From DASPJR01 sp035628505 (GTDB lineage Bacteria > Planctomycetota > SZUA-567 > H5-PLA8): a DNA stretch of 54,770 nt. Shown here piece by piece: positions 1 through 8,355 of this stretch. Made by a program: the position numbers and the translations under genes. Positions within the stretch are counted from its first letter, which is position 1. Each line of letters starts with the position of its first letter. Location of the stretch: positions 1-54,770 of the forward strand of contig DASPJR010000036.1 of the NCBI GenBank assembly GCA_035628505.1, read 5' to 3'. The notes beneath the pieces were generated by a model. It was not told the origin of the DNA. It did not search any database and saw only the letters and a list, made by a program, of their open reading frames with translations.

Positions 1-36
1 TCCCGACAACTTTGCCGATTCTTCCTGAGTACTCAT
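1..36 (-). CDS. Start of a leftward gene (partial, 12 codons visible)
   Basis: An ATG on the minus strand at 36-34 opens a frame reading MSTQEESAKLSG to the window edge. It is preceded by a purine-rich AGGAGGAGG stretch (about 45-53) at Shine-Dalgarno distance, one of the strongest ribosome-binding sites in the window. Too little is visible to name the product. The start is inferred from the ribosome-binding site and the open frame only. Confidence 0.5.
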   Translation of the reverse strand, partial: MSTQEESAKLSG

Positions 37-115
37 CGCAGTCCTCCTCCTGACCGTGGTTTAAGTCGACAACTTCACCATCGGCCTGGTCGAGGACTGC
101 CTTTACTCATTCAAA

Positions 116-454
116 TTGTGCGAAAGAATTCGTACCTTATCGTCGCTGCACGCTTTTATCAATTTATTTGGAGGTGATTCCAAGATAAAAGCGTTAACGC
201 CGTTTGGGTTTATCAAAGCGCAAAGTGTTGTTGGACATCCAGTGCCCAATAAGGTGCATGAAACCGTCTGGATTCGGCATATGTGGGCGGATTTTAGATT
301 GGGTGTGTATGATTATTGTATTGGCCCTTATAAGAATGAGCTCGAAGCCGCTTATCGAGAAACTGTCATTGATGTAAGTACTCCCGAGAAGTTAAAAGTT
401 GCGGCACCAGCGGAACGTCGGAGTGTTGAGCAGAAAGTTACAGGTCTACAATAA
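116..454 (+). CDS. Doubtful AT-rich hypothetical ORF
   Basis: A 112-codon frame from a TTG. The frame is open back to a stop at 62-64, but no ATG or GTG lies there. I see no signal peptide, domain or convincing ribosome-binding site at the TTG. Base composition is AT-rich like the 5' part of the following gene and unlike the rest of the window. It ends 19 bases before the ATG of the HYR protein. It may be a small accessory gene, a 5'-truncated remnant or chance. No function is assigned. Confidence 0.25.
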   Translation: MCERIRTLSSLHAFINLFGGDSKIKALTPFGFIKAQSVVGHPVPNKVHETVWIRHMWADFRLGVYDYCIGPYKNELEAAYRETVIDVSTPEKLKVAAPAERRSVEQKVTGLQ

Positions 455-473
455 TAAAAGAGGGAAATCTATC

Positions 474-2459
474 ATGAAGGTGCTTTTTTGGGCATTATTG
501 ATCCTGTCGAACACTGCATACGCATTTTTGGACGACTACAGGGAAGAGCTTCGCGTCAGCACCGAATTTGGGGCGTGGCCGGGAAAGAACTCAGCGCTTA
601 AAAAGGGATTTAAGTTCACAAAAGAAGATTATCCGCTCTTGTCCGAGTACGTCATCTCTCAAGATGAAGTAGAATCAGTTCTCGCGCACTCGGCGGTTAG
701 TCGCAACATCGTTCTAATTAATGCTGACAAGACGTTGCGCATCAGTATTCTTGTCGCCGATTCCACCAATAATGCACATGAAGGGCTTCTGAGGAAGCTT
801 ACTCTAGTGAACCCTGCAAAGCCCATAGGTGAGCCTGGCCATCCCCTATTCCGAGGTGACAAACTTGGTCTAAAGATCGGAGATCTAAATTTCATTCCTA
901 TAGAAGATATTAATAAAACAGAAGTAATTTTCTTCTGCCGCAACAATATTTTGATCCATATTCATGCTTCGGACTCGTCGTTTGAAACTTGTTCCCTGGG
1001 GAAACTTCTTGACGAAAAAATTATGGCTCAGCCTGATTTGACAGCTGCCCAGTACAACGCCCTACGTCCAGTCATTTCCAACTTCGCTCCGCAAAAGCCA
1101 ATTCTGAAGTTTGGCGTCCGGGGTGAACAGGAATCGAACTTGGATGTCAGCGTTCACGACCCCCAGTCCGAGGCCATTCAGAAGTTACTTGAAGCGAATA
1201 GGGTAGAATACATAGAGGAGAGCAGCCCACCGCGAGTCGAGACCTCCGGAAATATTGGTGACGCCGTAGTTTCTCTCATCGCCATCAACGAATCCCTCCA
1301 ATTCTCAAAAGCCACCGCGGCCATAAAAGTTCTCGACCCCGACGCCCCGCCCGACACCACGCCGCCGACGATCGCTCTGCCGCCAGGCGCGGGTGCGGAG
1401 GCCACCGGGCCGCAGGGTGCGGTTGTCACCTTCGCGGTGAATGTCAGCGACAACGTCACGCTCAATCCTGCCGTCACCTTCAGCCACGTGAGCGGCTCGC
1501 TGTTCCCGCTCGGCACCACGCCCGTCGAGATCACGGCAACCGATGAAGCCGGCAATGTCGCGCGCGCCACGCTGTATGTCAGCGTCTCCGATTCGACGCC
1601 TCCGGTCGTTACGCCGTCGGCGAATGTTACCGCTGAAGCGGCCTCCGCCGACGGCGCTACGGTTGCATATGCACCCGCTACCGCGACCGATCGCGTCACC
1701 GCCGCGCCCTTCATCGCCTACAGCCACGCTAGCGGTTCGGTTTTTCCGCTAGGCGTAACACCTGTCGAGGTCCTCGCCTTCGACGAGGCGGGCAACGTGG
1801 GCAGCGCTGTCTTCTACGTCACCGTCGTGGATACCACTCCGCCCGCCGTCGTCTCGCCGCAGGACATCACCGTTGAAGCCGCCGGACCGGACGGAACAGT
1901 CGTCGACTTCCCGGCCGCCACCGCAAGCGACGCCGTGACGGCCGCGCCGGTCATTAATTACAGCCATGCCAGCGGATCGCTCTTTCCCATCGGCGTCACG
2001 CGCGTGACCATCGCCGCTGCCGACGCTGCCGGAAACGTGGGCCTGGGTGGATTCTCCATTACGGTGGCGGACCGCAAGCCCCCGGAAGTCAAGCTTCAGG
2101 CAGTCAATCCGGCGACGCTCTGGCCGCCTGACCATACGTTTGCGACCGTCACGCTTACCGGAAGCGTGAAAGATGGCTGCAGCGCGATAACCGCCGCGGA
2201 TCTCAGTGCCGCGATCGAGGTGATCGATCCGGCGCGCGGTGACGGCGGGGAAAAGAAAGAGCCGGAGCACCGGAACTTCAAAGTCGATGCTGTTGCCGCC
2301 GATGGCTCGTTTACCGCCACGATTGAACTGCGCCGGGAACGTTCGGGTACGGCGGAAGCACGTATTTACCGCGTCAAGCTGAGTGCCCGCGATGCCTGCG
2401 GTAACGTGGGTACAAGCAACGGAACCGACGTCAGCGTCAGGCACGACCAGGGAAAGTAG
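474..2459 (+). CDS. Secreted protein with three HYR repeats
   Basis: I start this 661-residue protein at the ATG at 474, which follows an AGAGGGA ribosome-binding site and opens a classic signal peptide (MKVLFWALLILSNTAYA). Residues about 18-290 match no domain I recognise. Residues about 290-540 hold three HYR (hyalin) Ig-like repeats, each with the signature TPP..., GxxFPLGxTxVxxxAxDEAGN. The C-terminal 120 residues begin VNPATLWPPDHTF, a module often found after HYR repeats. HYR repeats are known as extracellular adhesion or structural domains, so a surface or secreted role is inferred. The first 800 bases of the gene are AT-rich while the repeat half has the high-GC codon use of the rest of the window, so the gene looks mosaic. 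Confidence 0.85.
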   Translation: MKVLFWALLILSNTAYAFLDDYREELRVSTEFGAWPGKNSALKKGFKFTKEDYPLLSEYVISQDEVESVLAHSAVSRNIVLINADKTLRISILVADSTNNAHEGLLRKLTLVNPAKPIGEPGHPLFRGDKLGLKIGDLNFIPIEDINKTEVIFFCRNNILIHIHASDSSFETCSLGKLLDEKIMAQPDLTAAQYNALRPVISNFAPQKPILKFGVRGEQESNLDVSVHDPQSEAIQKLLEANRVEYIEESSPPRVETSGNIGDAVVSLIAINESLQFSKATAAIKVLDPDAPPDTTPPTIALPPGAGAEATGPQGAVVTFAVNVSDNVTLNPAVTFSHVSGSLFPLGTTPVEITATDEAGNVARATLYVSVSDSTPPVVTPSANVTAEAASADGATVAYAPATATDRVTAAPFIAYSHASGSVFPLGVTPVEVLAFDEAGNVGSAVFYVTVVDTTPPAVVSPQDITVEAAGPDGTVVDFPAATASDAVTAAPVINYSHASGSLFPIGVTRVTIAAADAAGNVGLGGFSITVADRKPPEVKLQAVNPATLWPPDHTFATVTLTGSVKDGCSAITAADLSAAIEVIDPARGDGGEKKEPEHRNFKVDAVAADGSFTATIELRRERSGTAEARIYRVKLSARDACGNVGTSNGTDVSVRHDQGK

Positions 2460-2829
2460 CCTTGCGCGGGCGTGTAAAACTCTCCTTTTATATATCGTAC
2501 ATTCGCCCCGGGCTGGATTTTTCCACATGTGACTTCGTGGCGAACGCAAGGGTTTATTCCATTAATGTTACCTTTTAAGACGTCAAGGCTTACAAACACA
2601 GGTGGCGGGTGCAGAATAGTGCCCAAAAGCGGGTTGCATATCGTGATTTTTCAATTTGCGTTCTTGACAGATTTTCGGCGGATGCTAAAACGTGGGGGTT
2701 CATTTGAAGGCATTTGAGCTGTTCTGACTCGTTAAGGGTCGGAATTTTATGTTGTTGTTTTCTCTGCTCGATCAGGCGGCGCGGGCTGCCCGGCGGGACA
2801 GAGAGAGGGACTGAAAAGGGGAGGGAATA
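2460..2829. other. Intergenic region upstream of the porin gene
   Basis: This 370-base gap separates the HYR gene from the porin gene. It is AT-richer than the flanking porin. It contains the promoter-like pair listed separately and a GGGGAGGG ribosome-binding site close to its right end. I see no repeat and no convincing small gene in it. Confidence 0.6.
2664..2691 (+). promoter_or_regulatory. Candidate sigma-70 promoter for the porin
   Basis: A perfect -35 box TTGACA (2664-2669), a 16-base spacer and a weak -10 box TAAAAC (2686-2691) lie about 140 bases before the porin start. The -35 match is exact and the -10 match is poor, so this is only a candidate. Confidence 0.35.
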
Positions 2830-4350
2830 ATGGTTCGCATTCGAGGAACCGTGGCAGCGCTGCTGGCAGCAATGTTCCTTGTACTGCCTTGCGCGGTTCG
2901 AGCGGGCGAAGCGACGACGGCTGAAGTGGATGCTCTGAAGAAGGACGTTGAAGAGCTCCGCAGGAAGCTGCAGACCGTGTCGACATCGATGCCCAAGACG
3001 TCTGTCGACAAGGCTCTGGAAAACAAGTACGGACCGAACGCCAAGGTCACGACCAAGAGTGGCAAGCTCACTCTCAGCGGACTGGTGCAGGTCTGGTACA
3101 CCTCAATCGAGAACGACAACCGCGGGCTGTTCGACATTCCCGGTACGGTTGCCGATACGAACGAGGCCAGCGACAACGACAGCTTCCGCGTTCGCCGTTC
3201 TGAAATCAAATTCAACATGGACATTCACGAGAATGTCACCGCGGTCGTCATGATCGACCCGGCCCGTGAAGCGCTGAGCTTCCCGGCTCTCCCGAGCAAC
3301 CAGGGTGTCAAGCGCGTCAACAACATCGCTCCTGAACTGGCCGAAGACCTCGTCGGCAGCACGACGGCCGTTTCGCGCGTGCAGCTCGGTTCCGGCGGCG
3401 TTCCGCGCCTGCTCAAAGACGCCTACATCAATTACCACGGCGTGATCCCGCACCACGATTTCACCATCGGACAGTTCAAGCCCCGCTTCGGTGAAGAAGG
3501 CGTGCGCTCGGCTTCGCAGCTCGACTTCGCAGAACGCTCCTTCCTCGGCCAGATCGGCGACAACCGCGACCTGGGCCTGCAGGTTCACGGCACGTGGTGG
3601 GATGAACGCTTCCAGTACTGGGTTGGTGCCTTCAATGGCGCCGGCAACTATCACTTCTCCGGTGGCGACAGCGCGAACCGCGCTGACGACAACGACGAGA
3701 AGGATATCCTCCTGAGCGCCATCGTCCGCCCGCTGTGGAAGAACGAATGCTGGGGCAGCCTCGAACTGGGCTACTCCTTCCAGGGCGGCACGAAGGGCGA
3801 GTCCGCTCCGCGCGACCGCGATGCCGATCCGATCAACGGCCTGAACCGCCGCCAGACCTGGGCGCATCGCATGGCAGCCTGGGCGTCCTACATGCCCGGC
3901 GGCCCGGCCAAGGGTGCCTGGATTCGCGGCGAATGGGGTATGTTCCACGACCGCCACGCTCCGGGTTCGGTCTTCATCTATGACGGCGACGACTTCCAGA
4001 CCCGCGGCGCTCCGTTCAGCGTGCAGCACTGGTACGTTGCCGGCGGTTACAAGATCTCCGACAGCGTCTTCTGCGACAGCGCTCCGGGCTGGCTCAAGCC
4101 GTTCGAGTTCGCTCTGCGCTACGAGTCGTTCCAGAACGTGAACATTGCAGTCGGCGATGCCCGCCACACGCAGCTCTTCCGCACGCAGGTGTACAGCGGC
4201 GGCATCAACTACTACATCAAGGGTCACAACGCCAAGATCCAGGCCATGTACAACGTGGTTGACGATCCGGAAAGCGATCTGGGCGACGACCTGCCGTTCC
4301 ACCAGGTTCGCAACAACAACTTCATCGTGAGCTTCCAGGTGGCGTTCTAA
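2830..4350 (+). CDS. Phosphate-selective porin O/P-type outer-membrane protein
   Basis: A 506-residue outer-membrane beta-barrel. Residues 1-25 are a signal peptide ending AVRA. Residues about 30-52 form a short heptad coiled coil (VDALKKDVEELRRKL), as in trimeric porins. The rest alternates aromatic and polar strands and ends FIVSFQVAF, with the terminal Phe expected by the BAM complex. The strand and loop pattern (FTIGQFKPRFGEE, GDNRDLGLQVHG) fits the OprO/OprP family (PF07396), whose known members take up phosphate or other anions; the substrate here is not shown. The ATG follows a strong GGGGAGGG site at 2818-2825. Codon use is strongly biased and a strong terminator follows, both suggesting high expression. 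Confidence 0.9.
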   Translation: MVRIRGTVAALLAAMFLVLPCAVRAGEATTAEVDALKKDVEELRRKLQTVSTSMPKTSVDKALENKYGPNAKVTTKSGKLTLSGLVQVWYTSIENDNRGLFDIPGTVADTNEASDNDSFRVRRSEIKFNMDIHENVTAVVMIDPAREALSFPALPSNQGVKRVNNIAPELAEDLVGSTTAVSRVQLGSGGVPRLLKDAYINYHGVIPHHDFTIGQFKPRFGEEGVRSASQLDFAERSFLGQIGDNRDLGLQVHGTWWDERFQYWVGAFNGAGNYHFSGGDSANRADDNDEKDILLSAIVRPLWKNECWGSLELGYSFQGGTKGESAPRDRDADPINGLNRRQTWAHRMAAWASYMPGGPAKGAWIRGEWGMFHDRHAPGSVFIYDGDDFQTRGAPFSVQHWYVAGGYKISDSVFCDSAPGWLKPFEFALRYESFQNVNIAVGDARHTQLFRTQVYSGGINYYIKGHNAKIQAMYNVVDDPESDLGDDLPFHQVRNNNFIVSFQVAF

Positions 4351-4390
4351 TAATCGATTCAGATCCAGCCGCTCGCGGCTGGCATAAAGA

Positions 4391-4431
4391 AAAAGAACCG
4401 GACGGGCCCGCGACCGTCCGGTTCTTTTTTT
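4391..4431 (+). terminator. Intrinsic terminator of the porin gene
   Basis: A perfect 11-bp GC-rich stem, GAACCGGACGG (4395-4405) with CCGTCCGGTTC (4414-4424), has an 8-base loop and is followed by seven T residues. An A-tract before it could extend the stem and allow function from the other strand too, although the facing gene ends 220 bases away. Confidence 0.93.
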
Positions 4432-4462
4432 GTAGCCACAAAGATTTGTACAACGAAGTTTT

Positions 4463-4494
4463 CAACCACGACGATCACGAAGAGCACGAAGAAG
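4463..4494 (+). repeat. CACGAAG short-period repeat, forward copy
   Basis: A degenerate tandem motif of about 9-12 bases (CAACCACGA, CGATCACGAAG, AGCACGAAGAAG). An inverted copy lies at 4616-4645, so the two could pair over a loop of about 120 bases. The region is between two convergent genes. It has the look of a dispersed intergenic repeat family. Confidence 0.6.
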
Positions 4495-4615
4495 AATTGA
4501 AGCCTGACGGGGACACCGATATCGCTGGTGAGCAAATTGCCGTTGTCGCGTGCCGCCAGTTCATATTGAACTGAAGACAGGGGATCATGATCGGAACCGA
4601 TCCCGTCCCTGCCGT

Positions 4616-4645
4616 TCTTCGCGTCCTTCGTGAACTTCGTGGTTG
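4616..4645 (-). repeat. CACGAAG short-period repeat, inverted copy
   Basis: The minus strand reads CAACCACGAAGTTCACGAAGG and on to ACGCGAAGAA, the same motif family as 4463-4494. It ends eight bases before the stop codon of the leftward prenyltransferase-repeat gene. Confidence 0.6.
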
Positions 4646-4652
4646 ATCGCTG

Positions 4653-5705
4653 TTACTTCTGGAAGATCGGCAGATAGCGGTACGGCATCGAAAGAATAAG
4701 TGTCGCGATGGCGGTGCCGTAGGTGCTGCCGATGTCGTCGCCGTTCCAGGAACCGTCGCCGCGCTGCTGCGAGATCAGGCGGTCGCGGATGGATGTGAAA
4801 TAGCGCGCCCAGTATTCGCCACCAATCTGGAACATCGCCTGCGCGCCGTAAAAGTGTGTGTAGAAGTCGTGCCCGGCCGCGCGACGCGGATCCAGGTTTT
4901 TCTTCAGATACTCGCACGCGCGCGCCGCTTCCTGTGCTTTGTAGCGGCCGGCCATCATGAACACTTCCGCGCCTGCGGCTGTAAGAGCTACTGATGACGT
5001 CTGGCCCGACTGCACCGAGTAGCGTATGCCGCCGTCGCTGTTCTGGCACTGCTTGACGTAGTCGATCGCGCTGTTCATCACCTTCTCGGGCACGTCGATA
5101 CCGGCGTTTCGCGCGCTGCGCATCGCCTGCACCTGCGTGACGGTGACCGAACCTTCGTCTGCGCCGGAGTTCGGCGAGTAATACCAGCCGCCGCGGCTCG
5201 ACTGCGACTGCTGCGTCTTCTTAACGGCGATCGTCAGTGCGTGCTTGATGCGTTCGTTGAATTCAGTGCCGCTGTCCATGCCGTACGCTTCGCCCAGGAA
5301 CGTCATCGAAAAGCCATGGCCGTACATCTGCTGCCCGTCATTGCGGGAGGAGATCAGGCCGTCGCGATCTTGGTTCTTCAGGCAGAATTCGATCGCGCGT
5401 GCAACGTTCTGGCCGTACTTGCCGCGTCCGGGGGAATGTCCCGCCGACAGCAGAGCCAGCCCCGCCAGACCCGTCATGGCCATCTGGTAGCTGCCGCTTG
5501 CGCCTTCCGAGCCCCACGAACCGTCCTTGGACTGGTTCTTCGCCAGCCAGGCCAGGGCCTTCTCAATGCATTCTTCCTGCTTGGGCGTGATTTCGACAAA
5601 GTCGGACGGGACCGGCGCGATGGCATCTTCGGCCGCGCACAGGCCGGTGCGTATTCCCGCACCCAGCACCAGCACCGAGCCCAGCCATCGTCGTCGTGAA
5701 ATCAT
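4653..5705 (-). CDS. Tat-exported prenyltransferase/squalene-oxidase repeat protein
   Basis: A 350-residue protein with a twin-arginine signal (SRRRWLGSVLVLGAG) at its N-terminus. From about residue 40 it shows repeated alpha/alpha-barrel units with the QW-like signature, for example LAKNQSKDGSWG, FCLKNQDRDGLI, YVKQCQNSDGGI and QQRGDGSWNG (PF00432/PF13243 type). It lacks the DxDD acid motif of squalene-hopene cyclases and is only half their length, so a cyclase activity is not supported. Such single-barrel exported proteins are common in planctomycete-like genomes and are of unknown role. The start follows an AAAGG site. It is divergent from the ECF sigma gene and convergent with the porin. 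Confidence 0.8.
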   Translation of the reverse strand: MISRRRWLGSVLVLGAGIRTGLCAAEDAIAPVPSDFVEITPKQEECIEKALAWLAKNQSKDGSWGSEGASGSYQMAMTGLAGLALLSAGHSPGRGKYGQNVARAIEFCLKNQDRDGLISSRNDGQQMYGHGFSMTFLGEAYGMDSGTEFNERIKHALTIAVKKTQQSQSSRGGWYYSPNSGADEGSVTVTQVQAMRSARNAGIDVPEKVMNSAIDYVKQCQNSDGGIRYSVQSGQTSSVALTAAGAEVFMMAGRYKAQEAARACEYLKKNLDPRRAAGHDFYTHFYGAQAMFQIGGEYWARYFTSIRDRLISQQRGDGSWNGDDIGSTYGTAIATLILSMPYRYLPIFQK

Positions 5706-5770
5706 GATAACCTTTTTATATGCCCGGCTTCGCCGTCAGACTGTTCATTACCTTAACGCAGGAAAGACGT

Positions 5771-5790
5771 CAGAAAAGTCACAGTTTCTG
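5771..5790. promoter_or_regulatory. Inverted CAGAAA half-sites (dyad 1)
   Basis: CAGAAA (5771-5776) and its inverse TTTCTG (5785-5790) are separated by eight bases. This sits in the divergent spacer between the prenyltransferase-repeat gene and the first ECF sigma gene, and the same motif recurs 20 bases downstream. Operator function is inferred. Confidence 0.4.
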
Positions 5791-5810
5791 GATTCTGTTC
5801 CAATTTTTCG

Positions 5811-5843
5811 CCAGAAAACGATCTTTAAGCGTCTCTTTTCTGG
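5811..5843. promoter_or_regulatory. Inverted CCAGAAAA half-sites (dyad 2)
   Basis: CCAGAAAA (5811-5818) and TTTTCTGG (5836-5843) form perfect 8-base arms 17 bases apart. With dyad 1 this makes four CAGAAA(A) half-sites in two inverted pairs within 73 bases. A dimeric regulator binding cooperatively is a natural reading, but nothing in the sequence names it. Confidence 0.45.
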
Positions 5844-5885
5844 AATAGTGCTTCACTTCAAGGGCAGGCAGTACAAAATGAAAAA

Positions 5886-5904
5886 GGCAGGCTTTGTGCC
5901 TGCC
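5886..5904 (+). promoter_or_regulatory. Leader hairpin before the sigma gene
   Basis: GGCAGGC (5886-5892) pairs perfectly with GCCTGCC (5898-5904) over a five-base loop. It ends seven bases before the AGGAGG ribosome-binding site of the sigma gene. No T-run follows, so it is not a terminator. It could stabilise the mRNA 5' end or influence translation. Confidence 0.4.
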
Positions 5905-5926
5905 AATCAGCAGGAGGTAAGGAGTC

Positions 5927-6592
5927 GTGGATCAAGTGTCGGCCGCCGGTGCGCTGCCTGCCAGTCCGGATGAATCCGCCGGACGGACAGCTAAGCGCGG
6001 TGCAGCCGCTGATCATAAGCGCCGGGAGCAGTTTGAAGCGTTGGCTATCCCGCTTCTGGACCGGCTCTATTCCATGGCCCTGCACCTGGTGCGAGAACCC
6101 ACTCGCGCTGACGACATGGTGCAGGAGACCTACCTGCGTGCCTGGCAGAACTTTGACCGTTTCACGATCGGCACGCATTTCAAAGCGTGGATTTTCCAGA
6201 TCCTCACCTATCTTTTCCTGAACGAACGCCGCAGTGCGCAGCGCCGCGAGACCAGCGTCGACTTCTCGGAGCATGACGTGCTGGAAGCGCCGCCGGAAAC
6301 GCTCAGCGTTCCTCCGACTGTTCCGCTTAAAAATCTGGATGAGCTTTACCCGGATCTGGTCGACGACGCGCTGAAACGCGCCCTCGACCGCCTTCCTACG
6401 GAGCAACGCACCGTGTTCCTGCTCGTCACATTAGGGGAACTTTCATATCAGGAGTGCGCGGACATACTGGGTCTGCCTATCGGGACAGTGATGTCCCGCC
6501 TATTTCGAGCACGCAAGCAGTTGCAGGACGAATTGAATGAGTACGCACGGGAGCGGGGTTTAATGCGGGCGGATCATCCTGAAAAGAAGTAA
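5927..6592 (+). CDS. ECF-family RNA polymerase sigma factor (first module)
   Basis: A 221-residue sigma-70 factor with only regions 2 and 4, the ECF layout. Region 2 spans about residues 42-100 (DDMVQETYLRAWQNFDRF) and region 4 about 152-200 (LPTEQRTVFLLVTLGELSYQE, then the helix-turn-helix GLPIGTVMSRLFRARKQL). A 40-residue N-terminal extension precedes region 2. The GTG start is supported by an AGGAGGTAAGGA site at 5912-5923. The next gene, 88 bases downstream, is a zinc-finger anti-sigma factor, the usual partner. The paired dyads upstream are candidate control sites. The regulon is unknown; the large extracellular protein gene downstream is a possible target. Confidence 0.93.
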   Translation: MDQVSAAGALPASPDESAGRTAKRGAAADHKRREQFEALAIPLLDRLYSMALHLVREPTRADDMVQETYLRAWQNFDRFTIGTHFKAWIFQILTYLFLNERRSAQRRETSVDFSEHDVLEAPPETLSVPPTVPLKNLDELYPDLVDDALKRALDRLPTEQRTVFLLVTLGELSYQECADILGLPIGTVMSRLFRARKQLQDELNEYARERGLMRADHPEKK

Positions 6593-6680
6593 GGATGGCG
6601 GACTTTTTAAGAATGGTCAATACTTTGTAAGCAGTAGAGACCGCATGCGCCCGCCTGCGCATAGGGACAGTTGAGGCCGT

Positions 6681-7496
6681 ATGGATTGCGGTGACGTTCG
6701 AAAACATTGCCAGCCGTTCCTGGATAAGGAACTGCAGTCCAGCCTGTCGCAGGAGGTGGAGTCGCATCTTCGTTCCTGTTCGCCCTGCCAGGAACTCTTC
6801 GAGGCCCAGCGCTCGTTTAATGGATTCGTGAAAAAAGTACTGGTTCGCGCCACCTCACGACCCGGCTCATCCGCTCTAAAAAACCGCATTCTCGAGACGC
6901 TTGAAAGTGCGCCTTCCGTTCACAGCGGCGCCCCGATCACCAGTCTGTTTTCACCCCGCCTGATGACCATGCGCGGACCGGTCGCCGCGGCGGCCGCGTG
7001 CATGTTTTTCCTTACCGGGTTCGTCGGTTACGAGACGACTTGCGTCAACGAGCAATGCCGTGTTGTCCGCGCGGCTCGCCACGAGCACGCGCGTATCGTC
7101 GCCGGAAACGGCGAAGCCTGGGCGCGCAATTGCCACCCGGGCGTGATGGACGACACCCTCAAGGAGAGGGCGTCGCATCTTCTGAAATCCGTGCCGAATC
7201 TTGGACAGTGCCACCTCGTGGCTGAATGCTGCGGCAAGCTGTCTCTGCCGGGAATGCCGGAAGGCGTCTACGTCAAGTATACGCAGTGCTGTCCCAATGC
7301 TCAGTCCGTCACACTGATGGTCATCGATACTCCCGCCAGCCCCACCACCGAAGCCTACAAAGAGTACCTCACCGCGCAGCACGCCCAGCATCATGTCATC
7401 TCCTGGCATGCGGCGGAAAACGGACCGCTGTACATGGTGGTTACCAAACTGCCATTCCAGGAAGCCCTCAACGTCGCCGAAGCGATCCGCAGGTAG
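6681..7496 (+). CDS. Anti-sigma factor with zinc finger and Cys-rich sensor domain
   Basis: A 271-residue membrane protein. Residues 1-40 match the anti-sigma zinc-finger fold: C10 with FLDKEL, then the zinc motif H29-x3-C33-x2-C36 (HLRSCSPC). One membrane segment lies at about 96-115 (VAAAAACMFFLTGFVG). The extracytoplasmic part, about 150 residues, has eight cysteines (CVNEQC, NCH, QCH, ECC, QCC), unusual for this family. By family knowledge the N-terminal domain should hold the adjacent sigma factor inactive until the outer domain senses a signal. The Cys and His pattern suggests redox or metal sensing, but that is inference. Confidence 0.82.
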   Translation: MDCGDVRKHCQPFLDKELQSSLSQEVESHLRSCSPCQELFEAQRSFNGFVKKVLVRATSRPGSSALKNRILETLESAPSVHSGAPITSLFSPRLMTMRGPVAAAAACMFFLTGFVGYETTCVNEQCRVVRAARHEHARIVAGNGEAWARNCHPGVMDDTLKERASHLLKSVPNLGQCHLVAECCGKLSLPGMPEGVYVKYTQCCPNAQSVTLMVIDTPASPTTEAYKEYLTAQHAQHHVISWHAAENGPLYMVVTKLPFQEALNVAEAIRR

Positions 7497-7656
7497 GCTC
7501 AACATTGGCCTTGACTCTTTCACTCTAACCCCGAAAATGACAAGCGCTTAGCGTCGTCATGTGCGGCGTGTTTTGAAGGCCGCAGAAAGGCTGTGCCTCA
7601 CGGTGCAGTCAACTGCATTATGTTGTCGCACAAGTAGCCCCAGGGAGAACCCGTTG

Positions 7657-8355
7657 GTGTCCGAACACGAGTGGAAAATCAGCAAGCCGGCTGCGAGCTG
7701 CTGTGCCTGCCAGGCGGCCTTTGTTGCCGAACAGCGCACGTTTTCGGCGCTGCTCCAGAACGCAGACGGATTGCAGCGGCAGGATTACTGCGAATCTTGT
7801 TTTCAAGCCCGGCGCCCGGAAAACGTCTTCTACTTCTGGAGAACGGTACAGCCGAATCCCGACAGTGACGATTCCAAGCCGCAGCGCCCGCGCGTGGACG
7901 TCGATTACGTGCTGGACTTTTTCAAGCGCCTGGAAGGCGACAGTAATACGCAGCGCATTGCCTTCCGGTACATCCTGGCGCTGATGCTGGCGCGCAAAAA
8001 AATGCTGGTGTTTGAGAGCAAAAAGAAAGACGCCGCCGGGCAGGATCTGCATCTGTTCCGCGAAAAGCGGGGCGGGCAGCTGCATTCAGTCCTCGAGCCG
8101 TCATTGAGCGAAGAGGAAATAAGCACTGTTTCGGCTGAGCTTGGCGTGCTGCTGGGCCTGACGCCTCCGCCGCAGAAAGCCACGGCGCAGCAGGAGACCG
8201 GAGCCGGCGCCCAGCAGGAACCGGCACAGGCCGCGCAGGGTGACCAGACTTCCGGACCCGCCGAAGCACAGGCGCTCGAGCCGGCCGCGGCCGCGCCTGT
8301 ACTGCAGGCTCAGGCGCAGGGCGAAAGTGAATTAACGCGGAGATCGACAGAATGA
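7657..8355 (+). CDS. Zinc-ribbon protein of unknown function
   Basis: I place the start at the GTG at 7657 (a TTG at 7654 is equivalent) because AGGGAG lies just upstream, giving 232 residues; a longer frame from 7561 has no ribosome-binding site. Two paired cysteine motifs near the N-terminus (CCACQAAF and DYCESCF, 28 residues apart) look like a zinc ribbon. A helical region follows with YILALMLARKKML. The last 65 residues are low-complexity Ala/Gln/Pro. I associate this arrangement with an uncharacterised family common in planctomycetes, from memory only. It overlaps the next gene by ATGA, so the two are probably translated together. Confidence 0.7.
   Translation: MSEHEWKISKPAASCCACQAAFVAEQRTFSALLQNADGLQRQDYCESCFQARRPENVFYFWRTVQPNPDSDDSKPQRPRVDVDYVLDFFKRLEGDSNTQRIAFRYILALMLARKKMLVFESKKKDAAGQDLHLFREKRGGQLHSVLEPSLSEEEISTVSAELGVLLGLTPPPQKATAQQETGAGAQQEPAQAAQGDQTSGPAEAQALEPAAAAPVLQAQAQGESELTRRSTE

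Noticed and set aside
1749..2549. Long leftward ORFs over the HYR and porin genes
   Set aside because: These are shadows of high-GC coding sequence on the other strand, with Arg-rich low-quality translations and no starts supported by a ribosome-binding site.
4653..5705. Squalene-hopene cyclase
   Set aside because: The protein has the repeats but no DxDD motif, only one barrel and a Tat signal; a cyclase is not supported.
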